Source: Caulobacter sp. AP07
GTDB taxonomy: Bacteria; Pseudomonadota; Alphaproteobacteria; Caulobacterales; Caulobacteraceae
Assembly (NCBI RefSeq): GCF_000281955.1
Contig: NZ_AKKF01000014.1
Location: forward strand, 1 to 33,904
Length of the DNA: 33,904 nucleotides
Reading direction: 5' to 3'
Shown one piece after another: positions 17,254 through 24,906 of the stretch. The notes beneath the pieces are model-generated. The model did no database searches. It was not told the DNA's origin and saw nothing but the letters and a program-made list of their open reading frames with translations. Positions within the stretch are counted from its first letter, which is position 1. Every line of letters starts with the position of its first letter. A program made the position numbers and the translations under genes.

Positions 17254-17346
17254 GATCCCGCCCAAAGGTTTTCGACGCCAAGACTCTCGACGTTCTCAGG
17301 GTGCATGACGCGCATCATCGCCCGACCCACAGCGACAAGTCGAAAA

Positions 17347-18714
17347 TTATTTGCCGCCGTTCGTCGCGGTCGCGGCCCCGGATCCTTCGGGCGGCGCGGT
17401 CGAGACCACGCGCCAGACCACGTTGCCGACATCGTCGGCGACCAGCAGGGCCCCGGACTTGTCGACCGCCACCCCCACCGGCCGGCCCAGGGCCTCGCCC
17501 TTGGCGTTGAGGAAGCCGGTCAGGAAGGTCTCGGCCGGGCCCGACGGCATGCCGTTCGCGAAGGGCACGAAGGCCACCTTGTAGCCGTTGACCGGCTTGC
17601 GGTTCCACGAGCCGTGCTGGCCGATGAAGGCCCCGCCCCTGTAGCGGGCCGGGAAGGCGTCGGCCTTGTAGAAGGTCAGGCCCAGCGAGGCGGTATGGGC
17701 GCCCAGGGCGTAGTCGGGCTTGATCGCCCGGGCCACCAGGTCGGGGCGCTGCGGCTTGACCCGCGCGTCGACCGTCTGGCCGTAATAGCTGTAGGGCCAG
17801 CCGTAGAAGCCGCCGTCCCTGACGGACGTCATGTAGTCCGGGACCAGGTCGTTGCCGATCTCGTCGCGTTCGTTGACGCTGGTCCACAGCGCGCCGCTCT
17901 GCGGTTGCCAGTCCATGCCGTTGGGGTTGCGCAGGCCCGAGGCGAAGACGCGACTGGCGCCGGTGGCCGGGTCGATCTCCAGGATCGCCGCCCGCCGTTC
18001 CTCGGCCGCCATGCCGTTCTCGCCGACATTGCTGTTGGAGCCGACGGTCACATACAGCCTGGAGCCGTCCGGGCTGGCGATGACGTTCTTGGTCCAGTGA
18101 TGGTTGATCGGCCCGGCCGGCAGGTCGGCGACCTTGCGCGGGGCGGCGGTGATCCGGGTCTGGCCGGGCTGATAGGGGAAGGCGACCAGGGCGTCGCTGT
18201 CGGCGACGTAGAAGGTGTCGCCCACCAGGGCCATGCCGAACGGCGAATGCAGGCCCGACAGGAAGGTGGTGCGCGCTTCGGGCGTGCCGTCGTTGTCGGC
18301 GTCGCGCACCAGGGTGATGCGATCGGCCGAGGGCGCGGCGGCGCCGGCCCGCTTCATGATGATCTTCTCGAAGAAACCCTTGAGACCCTTGTCGTCCCCG
18401 GGCTTGGGCGGGGCGTTGGTTTCGGCGATCAGCACGTCGCCGTTGGGCAGCACGTAGAGCCAGCGCGGGTGCTCCAGGTCGCGGGCCAGGGCGGTGGCCA
18501 CGAAGCCCGGGGCGGCCTCGGGCGTCTGGCCGTCGGCCCAGCCGACCGCCGGGGCGATCTTGATCACCGGCAGGACCTGTTTCCTGGCGGCGGGCAGGGC
18601 GGGATCGGCGCCGTAGCCTTGTTCGGGCGGCAAGGCCGGGCCCGCGCCGCAGGCCGATAGCAACAGGGCGGCGGGCCCGATGATCATCAGCAGGGCCTGG
18701 CTGGCTTTGGGCAT
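17347..18714 (-). CDS. Sorbosone dehydrogenase-like lipoprotein (PQQ sugar dehydrogenase fold)
   Basis: A 455-residue exported lipoprotein: the signal peptide ends in the lipobox LLSAC, with Cys22 as lipidation site. The body is a six-bladed beta-propeller of the glucose/sorbosone dehydrogenase family. Typical stretches are LPNGDVLIAETN, SGLHSPFGMAL, GSNSNVGENG, ASGLRNPNGMDW, GGFYGWPYSYYG and GQHGSWNRKPVNGYKV. Such proteins oxidise aldose sugars with PQQ and pass electrons to the respiratory chain; PQQ dependence is inferred from family. Downstream on the same strand is the FecI-like sigma gene, 93 bases on. Confidence 0.85.
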   Translation of the reverse strand: MPKASQALLMIIGPAALLLSACGAGPALPPEQGYGADPALPAARKQVLPVIKIAPAVGWADGQTPEAAPGFVATALARDLEHPRWLYVLPNGDVLIAETNAPPKPGDDKGLKGFFEKIIMKRAGAAAPSADRITLVRDADNDGTPEARTTFLSGLHSPFGMALVGDTFYVADSDALVAFPYQPGQTRITAAPRKVADLPAGPINHHWTKNVIASPDGSRLYVTVGSNSNVGENGMAAEERRAAILEIDPATGASRVFASGLRNPNGMDWQPQSGALWTSVNERDEIGNDLVPDYMTSVRDGGFYGWPYSYYGQTVDARVKPQRPDLVARAIKPDYALGAHTASLGLTFYKADAFPARYRGGAFIGQHGSWNRKPVNGYKVAFVPFANGMPSGPAETFLTGFLNAKGEALGRPVGVAVDKSGALLVADDVGNVVWRVVSTAPPEGSGAATATNGGK

Positions 18715-18781
18715 CGCGCTCTTCCGTCACGTTGTCGCGTCTGAAGCTGAACGCGAGACTGCGCCTTGGGGTCCGGAAACG

Positions 18782-19222
18782 CTAGACGGGCGCGTGCTCG
18801 TCCAGCCAGCGCCGGAAGAAGCCGGGGTCGGGCAGGCCGGCCTGGTTGGCCGCGACCTTGCCGTCCTTGAACAGGAACAGGGCGGGGATGCCGCGCACGC
18901 CATAGGCCTGCGCCAGCGCCGGCTCGGCGTCGACGTCGATCTTCACGAACCGGGCGCGGGGCTCCAGGTCGGCGGCGGCCTTGGCGAACACCGGGGCGAC
19001 GGCGCGGCACGGCCCGCACCAAGCGGCCCAGAAGTCGGCGACCAGCGGAATCTGGCTATGGGCCAGGTGCTTGCGGAAGCGGGCGGCGCTCAGGCTGACC
19101 GGCTGGCCCTCGAACAGCGGCTTGGCGCAGCGGCCGCACTTGGCCGTGCGGGCGTCGCGCGCGGCCGGCAGGCGGTTGGTGGCGTCGCAATGCGGGCAGA
19201 CGATGTTGACGGTCTCGGTCAT
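18782..19222 (-). CDS. trxC: Thioredoxin 2 (TrxC)
   Basis: A 146-residue cytoplasmic disulphide reductase. An N-terminal zinc ribbon has Cys9, Cys12, Cys29 and Cys32 (CPHC and CGRC), the hallmark of TrxC. The thioredoxin domain has the intact active site WCGPC (68-72) and the cis-proline loop [11 protein letters not shown] (Pro113). Zinc-bearing thioredoxin 2 serves in oxidative-stress repair. It lies 69 bases downstream of a paralogue lacking the active-site cysteines and 67 bases upstream of the sugar dehydrogenase-like gene, all on one strand. Confidence 0.95.
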   Translation of the reverse strand: MTETVNIVCPHCDATNRLPAARDARTAKCGRCAKPLFEGQPVSLSAARFRKHLAHSQIPLVADFWAAWCGPCRAVAPVFAKAAADLEPRARFVKIDVDAEPALAQAYGVRGIPALFLFKDGKVAANQAGLPDPGFFRRWLDEHAPV

Positions 19223-19291
19223 GACGTTCCTTCGCGCCTCTCAACGAACGGGGGAGGGCTTGGGATGCACCTAGGGCGCTGGAGCTTGGCT

Positions 19292-19774
19292 TCAAGCCGC
19301 GCCCGTGAGTTCCTGCAGCCACTCGACGAGCGGGTCGGGTCGGGGCGGCGCGCCATGGTCGGCCGGCTTGCGGTAAGGCTTGCCGATCTCCTTCCGGACG
19401 ACCTGCCCGCCCTTGAAGAAGAGCAGGGTCGGCGCGGCGGTCACCTTGTGAGCCCGGGCAAGGTCCAGATTGTCCTCGATATTGACGTTGATGAACCGGA
19501 CGCGAGGCTCGAAGCGCTCGGCGTACAAAGGCAGGTTGATGTCGCGGCCGCTGCCCACGACCCCGGCGTTGGGCAGCCAGAACATCGCCAGCACCGGAAT
19601 CTGGTTGGCGGCGACATGCTTGGCGAAGCGCGCGGTGTCCACCTCGGCCGGTCGCCCCAGGAACATGTCCTTGTCGCATCGCCCGCATTGAGCCTTGAGG
19701 GCTTCGGCGTTGTCCCAGATGTTGTTGACCTCGCCGCAATGCGGACAGGCGGCGCTGAAGATCGCGGCGGCCAT
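19292..19774 (-). CDS. Catalytically degenerate TrxC paralogue (zinc ribbon plus thioredoxin fold)
   Basis: A 160-residue protein that aligns end to end with the neighbouring TrxC. The zinc ribbon is intact (Cys10, Cys13, Cys30, Cys33). The thioredoxin fold keeps the Trp before the active site and the cis-proline loop AAPTLLFFKGG (Pro115). The catalytic WCGPC is replaced by WLPNA (66-70), so both redox cysteines are gone, and the protein has no other cysteine. After the altered site it reads GVVGSGRDINLPLYAERF, slightly longer than TrxC. It cannot act as an oxidoreductase; a chaperone, scaffold or zinc-sensing role is possible. The frame is intact and GGGGGAA precedes the ATG, so it is not an obvious pseudogene. 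Confidence 0.85.
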   Translation of the reverse strand: MAAAIFSAACPHCGEVNNIWDNAEALKAQCGRCDKDMFLGRPAEVDTARFAKHVAANQIPVLAMFWLPNAGVVGSGRDINLPLYAERFEPRVRFINVNIEDNLDLARAHKVTAAPTLLFFKGGQVVRKEIGKPYRKPADHGAPPRPDPLVEWLQELTGAA

Positions 19775-19810
19775 GGTGTTCCCCCAAAAACCAAAGGTTG
19801 CGACTCGACC

Positions 19811-20956
19811 TTAGCGCGCGCCGACTTCCGAGGCAGCCAAAAGAAAGGCCCCCACGCCGTAGAGTTGGGTGTCGTCGGCCGAGACGTGGTCGGGGGCGTA
19901 GCCGACCTGCTGCACCCAGCCCAGCTTGCCGTCCGGCTGGACGGCGGCGGCCAGGGCGGCCCAGCCCCTGGCGACGGCGGCGTCGTACTTCGCGCCCTTC
20001 AGCAGGCCGTGGTTCACGCCATAGGCCAGGCCGTAGACGAAGAACGCCGTGCCGCTGGTCTCGGGCGGGGCGTGTTCCGGCGCCAGCAGGGACGGGGCCC
20101 AACAGCCGTCAGGCTTCTGCAGCGTCAGCAGGCGGTCCGACATCTGGCGAAACAGCGCCTCGTAGCGCGGCCGTGACGGGTGGTCGGCCGGCAGGGTCTT
20201 CAGCACGTCGACGATCCCCGCATAGGCCCAACCGTTGCCCCGGCTCCAGAAGATCTTGCGGCCCTGGTCGTCGCGGCGGTCGAGATAGCGGCTGTCGCGG
20301 ACATAGAGGTGCTCCTGCTTGTCGAGCAGGTAGTCGGTGGTCGCCCAGAACTCCTTGTCGGCATAGGCCGCGTAGCGTGGGTCGCCGGTGGCCTGGCTCA
20401 GGCCCGTCCAGGCGGCCGGGGCCATGAACAGGGCGTCGCTCCAGCACCAGCGAACCTGGCAGGGCTGCGTCTCGGTTCCGTCGATGAACGCCAGGTCGGC
20501 GACCGGCGGGGCGGCCAGGATGGCGTCGAAGCGGGCCCGCAGGGCGGCGATCTGGGCCGGGTCACGGTCCTTGGAATAGGCCCACAGCCAGGCCTGGCCG
20601 ATCACGTGGTCGTCGGCGTGCAGCGGGCGGTGGCCCAGGCCCCAGCCCTGCGCCACGCCGTGGGCGCGCACCGCCTGGGCGTAGCGGGGATCGCCGGTGC
20701 GCTGGGCGAAGGCCGCCAGCCCGACGAACAGCGCCCCCTGGATCCAGCCGCGCGGGTCGGCGGTGTAGCGATGGAAGTGCGTGTAGTCGAAGCCGTCCAT
20801 GTGGGCCAACTGCCAGTCGGCGACCTCGCGGCCCAGCGTCAGGGCCTGGTTCGCCGTCGCTCGGTCGACCGCCGCCGGCGGCGCGACCGGCCTGGCCTGG
20901 ACGACGGCCGGGGCCAGCATCAGGGCGGAAAGGGCGATGATCAGGCAGGCGCGCAT
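19811..20956 (-). CDS. GH105 unsaturated glucuronyl/rhamnogalacturonyl hydrolase
   Basis: A 381-residue secreted glycosidase with a signal peptide ending near VQARP (about 22). It belongs to the (alpha/alpha)6-barrel GH105 family, which removes 4,5-unsaturated uronic acid from oligosaccharides made by polysaccharide lyases, by hydrating the double bond. The motif WCWSDALFMAPA holds the expected catalytic Asp. FWSRGNGWAYAG and ETSGTAFFVYGLAYG are also characteristic. Its substrate can only come from a lyase, fitting the lyase-like secreted protein at 24907-26811. Promoter-like and GntR-type operator sites lie upstream. Whether the sugar is rhamnogalacturonan, glucuronan or another uronan is not determined. 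Confidence 0.88.
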   Translation of the reverse strand: MRACLIIALSALMLAPAVVQARPVAPPAAVDRATANQALTLGREVADWQLAHMDGFDYTHFHRYTADPRGWIQGALFVGLAAFAQRTGDPRYAQAVRAHGVAQGWGLGHRPLHADDHVIGQAWLWAYSKDRDPAQIAALRARFDAILAAPPVADLAFIDGTETQPCQVRWCWSDALFMAPAAWTGLSQATGDPRYAAYADKEFWATTDYLLDKQEHLYVRDSRYLDRRDDQGRKIFWSRGNGWAYAGIVDVLKTLPADHPSRPRYEALFRQMSDRLLTLQKPDGCWAPSLLAPEHAPPETSGTAFFVYGLAYGVNHGLLKGAKYDAAVARGWAALAAAVQPDGKLGWVQQVGYAPDHVSADDTQLYGVGAFLLAASEVGAR

Positions 20957-21023
20957 GGCGTCGGTCTCCCCCCAAGGGTGCGTGAACTTCCTGCGCGGCC
21001 TTGCCTGGTCGCGTCTGGCGCCA

Positions 21024-21051
21024 GTGCTAGGGGCGTTTGGCCGCCGGTCAA
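21024..21051 (-). promoter_or_regulatory. Probable housekeeping promoter of the GH105 gene
   Basis: The minus strand has TTGACC (21046-21051), then after a Caulobacter-type short spacer the -10-like CCTAGCAC (21024-21031), close to the known TTGAC(G/C)-N10-14-GCTANAWC form. It is about 65 bases upstream of the GH105 ATG. A second possible -10, TACAAT (21102-21107), sits beside the upstream operator. Confidence 0.5.
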
Positions 21052-21070
21052 GTCGGGAGACGTTTCCGCG

Positions 21071-21205
21071 TCAAAGCGGATCGGCCTGGCCACATGGCGA
21101 AATTGTAGGACTTATGGTCAGGCCAATTATCTTGCACCAGGCCGTGACTGGGCTATGGTGCGCTCGACGAACCTCGTCGGCCAACGCGATGAACTTGTCC
21201 TTCAT
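21071..21205 (-). CDS. Possible 44-residue ORF with a strong ribosome site
   Basis: The frame starts MKDKFIALADEVRRAHH and is preceded by GGAGGAGGTGCG, one of the best ribosome sites in the window. It runs to TGA at 21071-21073 and would end in GQADPL. I recognise no family. The second half is read through the GntR-type operator (21112-21127), which is unusual for coding sequence. It could be a leader peptide, the remnant of a truncated gene, or chance. It lies 66 bases downstream of the GntR stop. Confidence 0.25.
   Translation of the reverse strand: MKDKFIALADEVRRAHHSPVTAWCKIIGLTISPTISPCGQADPL
21112..21127. promoter_or_regulatory. GntR (FCD-type) operator, site A, before the GH105 gene
   Basis: On the minus strand the site reads TAATTGGCCTGACCAT, matching site C (TAATTGGTCTGACCGT) at 14 of 16 positions. 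The form TTGGT-NNN-ACCAA is that bound by FadR-subfamily regulators such as PdhR and LldR. It lies about 155 bases upstream of the GH105 start and overlaps a TTGGCC/TACAAT promoter-like pair. Confidence 0.6.
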
Positions 21206-21234
21206 CGCACCTCCTCCCGGGGCCGGCCGGCGAC

Positions 21235-21264
21235 GGGCGGCTGGGGCCTTCCCCCCAGTCGCCC
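21235..21264. other. Hairpin just after the GntR gene
   Basis: GGGCGGCTGGGG and CCCCAGTCGCCC form a 12-base stem (one G-U as plus-strand RNA, one A-C mismatch as minus-strand RNA) around a six-base loop. There is no T run on the minus strand, so it is not a standard terminator. It may protect the 3' end of the regulator mRNA or attenuate read-through into the GH105 gene. Confidence 0.5.
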
Positions 21265-21271
21265 ATCCTCC

Positions 21272-22033
21272 TTAGATCAAGGAGCGGCGGGCCAGCTCGT
21301 TGCGACGCGCGGCGACCTCGCTGCGGGCCTGCTGCAGGGCGTCGATCTCGGTGGCGGTCAGCAGGTTGTCGATCACCCGGCCCAGGTGCTCGCGCATGGC
21401 GTTGCGGGCCGCCTTGGGGTCGCGGATCTGCAGGGCGCTGAGGATTTCCTGGTGGTCGTCGATCAGCGGCCGCACGCCGACCTGGCGAGCCCGCTCCAGC
21501 ATCGCCCGGCACAGCGGCGACTTGTAGCGCAGGTCCCAGAGGTTCTCGATCACCGTGACCAGGGCGCTGTTGCGGGTGGCGCGGGCGATGGTGACGTGGA
21601 ACCGGCGGTCGGCAAGGTCGCCGCGCACGTCGTGTTCATTCTCCTCGACCATGTCGTCGAGGATCCTCGCCAGTTCGACCAGTTCCTCGTCGGTGATGGT
21701 GGTGGCGGCCAGGGCGCAGGACTCGCCCTCGATCAGGCGGCGGGCCTCGGTCAGCTCGAAAGCTCCAATGTCGAGCTCGGGGGCCAGGGCCTCGGGGGCC
21801 GGCGCCTCGGTGACATAGACGCCCGAGCCGTGGCGGGCCTCGACCAGGCCGCGGATTTCCAGGGCGATCATCGCCTCGCGCACCGTGGGGCGGCTGACCT
21901 TGTAGTCCTCGGCCAGATCGCGCTCGGAGGGCAGGCGGTGGCCGGGCTGGAAGGCGCCTTCCCGGATCGATTCGGCGATCGCGTTGGCGACTTGCTGGTA
22001 GAGCTTGCGAGTTTCGGCGGTCGAGGTGGTCAT
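21272..22033 (-). CDS. GntR family transcriptional regulator, FadR/UxuR (FCD) subfamily
   Basis: A 253-residue DNA-binding regulator. The N-terminal winged helix (about 10-75) includes LPSERDLAEDYKVSRPTVRE and GLVEARHGSGVYV. The C-terminal all-helical FCD domain carries the metal/ligand set: Asp and His in DLADRRFHVTIA, His in DDHQEIL and His in MREHLGR. FCD regulators of this type commonly respond to uronates or small organic acids. The ATG at 22031-22033 follows GGGAAAG; an in-frame start at 22057 adds eight residues. Three copies of a FadR-type operator flank this gene and its neighbours, so it probably represses GH105, itself and the TonB receptor until an uronic-acid breakdown product appears. 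Confidence 0.9.
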   Translation of the reverse strand: MTTSTAETRKLYQQVANAIAESIREGAFQPGHRLPSERDLAEDYKVSRPTVREAMIALEIRGLVEARHGSGVYVTEAPAPEALAPELDIGAFELTEARRLIEGESCALAATTITDEELVELARILDDMVEENEHDVRGDLADRRFHVTIARATRNSALVTVIENLWDLRYKSPLCRAMLERARQVGVRPLIDDHQEILSALQIRDPKAARNAMREHLGRVIDNLLTATEIDALQQARSEVAARRNELARRSLI

Positions 22034-22164
22034 GCGACTTTCCCGCCCAGCGTGCATCGCCGGGCCAACACCAAGTTAGAGCAAGGTCGGCGAAGACGCC
22101 ACGCCGCTCGCGCGTCAAACGTCACGGGCGTGGTCCCGATGCGTTCGCGGTGTCGTGCTCGAGG

Positions 22165-22180
22165 CCTGGTCAGACCAAAA
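22165..22180. promoter_or_regulatory. GntR (FCD-type) operator, site B, before the regulator gene
   Basis: CCTGGTCAGACCAAAA contains the perfect odd palindrome TGGTC-A-GACCA. It is about 130 bases upstream of the GntR ATG and suggests autoregulation. Confidence 0.6.
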
Positions 22181-22328
22181 TGGGGGCGCCGCCGTACGTC
22201 CGCAACCTCGACGTGGTCCGCCATGTCTGGGTGATCGGCCGGGATTCCGACGATAATGGGGGAGGGGGCTGGTCGAAAGACGCCCTTGAGCTGTCACCGA
22301 GCCGTCTGGAAATCGCGCCTGGGTTCAA

Positions 22329-22339
22329 TTGGTAACCAA
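22329..22339. promoter_or_regulatory. Palindrome TTGGT-A-ACCAA upstream of the TonB receptor
   Basis: A perfect 11-base odd palindrome within CAATTGGTAACCAAG. It resembles the outer halves of the GntR sites with a one-base rather than three-base centre, so it may be a weaker site for the same protein or bind another one. Confidence 0.35.
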
Positions 22340-22369
22340 GCGGCCGGCGAATCCTCGCCGCGGGTTCAA

Positions 22370-22383
22370 TGGTACCGGTAATT
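22370..22383. promoter_or_regulatory. LacI-like half-palindrome TGGTACCGGTAATT
   Basis: TACCGGTA is a perfect palindrome with a central CG as in LacI-family operators. The left flank continues in the TGGTA form but the right flank does not, and it runs into GntR site C. Tentative. Confidence 0.25.
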
Positions 22384-22394
22384 GGTCTGACCGT
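22379..22394. promoter_or_regulatory. GntR (FCD-type) operator, site C, before the TonB receptor
   Basis: TAATTGGTCTGACCGT is near-identical to sites A and B (shared core TTGGYCTGACC). It lies 25 bases upstream of a TTGACA hexamer and 110 bases upstream of the receptor ATG. Confidence 0.62.
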
Positions 22395-22418
22395 GGCCGG
22401 TTTTGGCCGACAATTGGC

Positions 22419-22446
22419 TTGACAACACCTATGACACCGGTAGCAA
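22419..22446 (+). promoter_or_regulatory. Candidate promoter of the TonB receptor gene
   Basis: TTGACA at 22419-22424 is followed by GGTAGCAA at 22439-22446, a loose fit to the Caulobacter -10 GCTANAWC at its short spacing. The -35 is convincing, the -10 is not. Confidence 0.35.
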
Positions 22447-22504
22447 ATGGCCCGGACAAATAACAATGATCGCCGCCGAACAAGGCGGCGAAGGGGAGGA
22501 TGCC

Positions 22505-24898
22505 ATGTCGTTCAAGTCACTCTTGCGCCTTTCGACCGCCATCTGCGCGCTCGGCGGCGTCTCGGGAATCGCCCACGCCCAGACCGCGCCCGCATCGGGC
22601 GGCGACACGATCGAGGAGATCGTCGTCACCTCGGGCAAGCGCGCCGAGAACGTCCAGGACGTGCCGTCCTCGGTCCTGGTGGTCACCGCCGCCGGTCTGG
22701 AACGGGCCGGGGTCCGCGACTTCGACGACATCGTCAAGGTCGCCCCCTCGGTGACCATCACCAAGACCAGCCAGCCGGCCAACAACAGCATCAACATCCG
22801 TGGCATCGGCACCTACGCCTACAGCATCGCCACCGAGGCCAGCGTCGCGGTGGTGATCGACGACATTCCGCAGGCCTTCCAGGCGGCGGCCTTCTCGGCC
22901 CTGGTCGACGTGGCCCAGGTGGAAGTGCTGCGCGGCCCGCAGAACACCCTGTTCGGCAAGGCCGCTTCGGCCGGCGTGATCAGCATCACCACCCAGGCTC
23001 CGACCAAGACCTTCACGGGCAGGGCCGAGGTCATGGCCACCAACGACCACGAGGCCCGCGTCCAGGCCACGGTCTCGGGCCCGATCAGCGACACCTTGGC
23101 CTTCCGCGTGGCGGCCAACTACAGCAAGTATCGCGGCAACATCTACAACGTGGCGACCGGCGACTGGCTGAACGGCCAGTCCGACACCACCCTGCGCGCC
23201 AAGCTGGTCTGGACCCCGACCGACGACTGGTCGGTGACCCTGTCGCCCTACATCACCCGCACCCTGGCCTCGTGCTGCGCGGGGGCCGAGTTCTTCCTCA
23301 GCCCCGGCGTCACGGCCGGCAAGAACAACATCCCGCAGGCCACGATCCTGCAGGGCATCGTGCCCGGCGAGAACAACCGCAAGACCGCCCAGGACGTCAA
23401 CGCCCGCGGCAACGCGCTCGACTACGGTTCGGGCCTGAAGGTGACGCGGAACCTCAACGGCTTCACCCTGGCCTCGATCTCGTCCTACGACCGCTACTAT
23501 CTGTACGACCGCCAGGACACCGACGGGACGGCCTTCGACTTCAGCGTCTACGCGCCCACCGCGCCCAAGGGCGGCTCGGGCAACGGCGGCTATTTCAAGA
23601 TCAATTCGGTGACCCAGGAATTCCGCCTGACCTCGCCGGACGAGGGCCGGCTGAAATACGTGGCCGGCGCCTATTACAGCCGCACCAGCTCCAAGCGCTA
23701 CTTCGTGCGCGGCTCCAACGAGCTGGGCACCTATAATGGCCTGGCCTCGCTGCCGACCACCAACGGCACGGCCTATTCGGCCTATATCGCCAACGCCAAG
23801 TCCGAGAACTTGGCGCTGTTCGGCCAGGGCACCCTGGGCCTGACTGAGACGCTGGACCTGATCGCCGGCCTGCGGGTCAACAAGGAGAAGATCAGCTACA
23901 AGTTCTTCGATCTGGGCAACAAGATCAGCTACGGCGACCCGGGCTGCTCGACCAAGAGCCCGACCCTGAACATCCAGACCTGCAACGACGACACCGCCGT
24001 CACCGGCAAGGTCGGCCTGCGCTACCAGCCCTCGCCCGACTTCATGACCTTCGCCACCTATTCGCGCGGCTACAAGGGCATGGCCTACGACCTGACCAGC
24101 AGCCTGACCACCCGCACCCTGCTGACCACCGGGCCGCTGAAGGGCTATCCGATCGCCGACGCCATCGCCTCGCAGCAGCCGATCGATCCGGAAACCGTCG
24201 ACAGCTACGAGATCGGCTTCAAGAGCACGCTGCTGGACCGCCGCCTGACCTGGAACGTCACGGCGTTCTACATGGACTTCCAGGGCTTCCAGGCCCAGAG
24301 CCGCGACCTGATCACCAACCAGAACGTGCTCAACAGCATCGGCAAGGTGACGTCGAAGGGCGTCGAGACCGAGTTCTCGGCCAAGCTGGGCCACGGTTTG
24401 TCGGTGAACGGCGGCGGGTCGTACAACAAGGCGGTGATGAACGACTTCCCCAACGCCAGCTGCTTCGCGCAGCAGACGGTGGCCCAGGGCTGCGTCGGCG
24501 GCCTGCAGGACCTGTCGGGCAAGCCGCTGTTCAACGCGCCGGAATGGAACGCCAACATCAACGCGCTCTACGAGCGGCAGATGGCCGAGGGCTACACCGG
24601 CTTCATCAACGCCGGCTTCCGCTGGCAATCGGCGGTGATCTTCAACCTGCTGCAGGATCCGGACTCCGTGCAGAACGACTACGGCGTCTTCAACCTGTCG
24701 GGCGGCGTGCAGACCGACCGCTGGAAGCTGACCGCCTTCGTCAACAACCTGTTCGACAAGAGCTACGCCCTGACCAAGGGACGCTCGGCCCAGTGGAACG
24801 TCAGCCAGACGACCAACCCGACGACCAACGCGGTCAACTGGAAGCCGGCCCGTGACAGCGAGCGCTATGTCGGCGCGCGGTTCTCCATCTCCTACTGA
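22505..24898 (+). CDS. TonB-dependent outer-membrane receptor (glycan uptake locus)
   Basis: A 797-residue outer-membrane active transporter. A signal peptide ends at AHAQ (about 23). The TonB box is IEEIVVTSGKR (about 34-44), as is usual in Caulobacter and sphingomonad receptors. The plug follows (about 45-160) with NNSINIRGIGTYAY and VEVLRGPQNTLFGKAASAG, then the barrel, ending in ARFSISY with a terminal aromatic residue. There is no STN domain, so unlike the receptor at 13048-15615 it is not a sigma transducer; control is probably by the GntR operators upstream. I chose the ATG at 22505, preceded by GGGGAGGA. The lyase-like gene starts eight bases after its stop. The cargo is inferred to be a uronic-acid oligosaccharide. 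Confidence 0.9.
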   Translation: MSFKSLLRLSTAICALGGVSGIAHAQTAPASGGDTIEEIVVTSGKRAENVQDVPSSVLVVTAAGLERAGVRDFDDIVKVAPSVTITKTSQPANNSINIRGIGTYAYSIATEASVAVVIDDIPQAFQAAAFSALVDVAQVEVLRGPQNTLFGKAASAGVISITTQAPTKTFTGRAEVMATNDHEARVQATVSGPISDTLAFRVAANYSKYRGNIYNVATGDWLNGQSDTTLRAKLVWTPTDDWSVTLSPYITRTLASCCAGAEFFLSPGVTAGKNNIPQATILQGIVPGENNRKTAQDVNARGNALDYGSGLKVTRNLNGFTLASISSYDRYYLYDRQDTDGTAFDFSVYAPTAPKGGSGNGGYFKINSVTQEFRLTSPDEGRLKYVAGAYYSRTSSKRYFVRGSNELGTYNGLASLPTTNGTAYSAYIANAKSENLALFGQGTLGLTETLDLIAGLRVNKEKISYKFFDLGNKISYGDPGCSTKSPTLNIQTCNDDTAVTGKVGLRYQPSPDFMTFATYSRGYKGMAYDLTSSLTTRTLLTTGPLKGYPIADAIASQQPIDPETVDSYEIGFKSTLLDRRLTWNVTAFYMDFQGFQAQSRDLITNQNVLNSIGKVTSKGVETEFSAKLGHGLSVNGGGSYNKAVMNDFPNASCFAQQTVAQGCVGGLQDLSGKPLFNAPEWNANINALYERQMAEGYTGFINAGFRWQSAVIFNLLQDPDSVQNDYGVFNLSGGVQTDRWKLTAFVNNLFDKSYALTKGRSAQWNVSQTTNPTTNAVNWKPARDSERYVGARFSISY

Positions 24899-24906
24899 GT
24901 ATCCTC

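Larger units (their letters stand above)
22034..22504. other. Divergent control region between the GntR and TonB receptor genes
   Basis: This 471-base gap holds no convincing gene. It is less GC-rich in its right half and carries at least four palindromic or operator-like sites, described separately (22165, 22329, 22370, 22379), plus a TTGACA promoter-like hexamer. The phrase GGGTTCAAT occurs twice (22321-22329 and 22362-22370), each time running directly into a palindrome (GGTAACC or GGTACC), which looks like a duplicated binding unit. Confidence 0.6.

Noticed and set aside
17266..17310. GAAC-N14-CGTC pair upstream of the FecI-like gene, considered as an ECF promoter
   Set aside because: Spacer is two to three bases too short for usual ECF promoters and the gene may be read from upstream.
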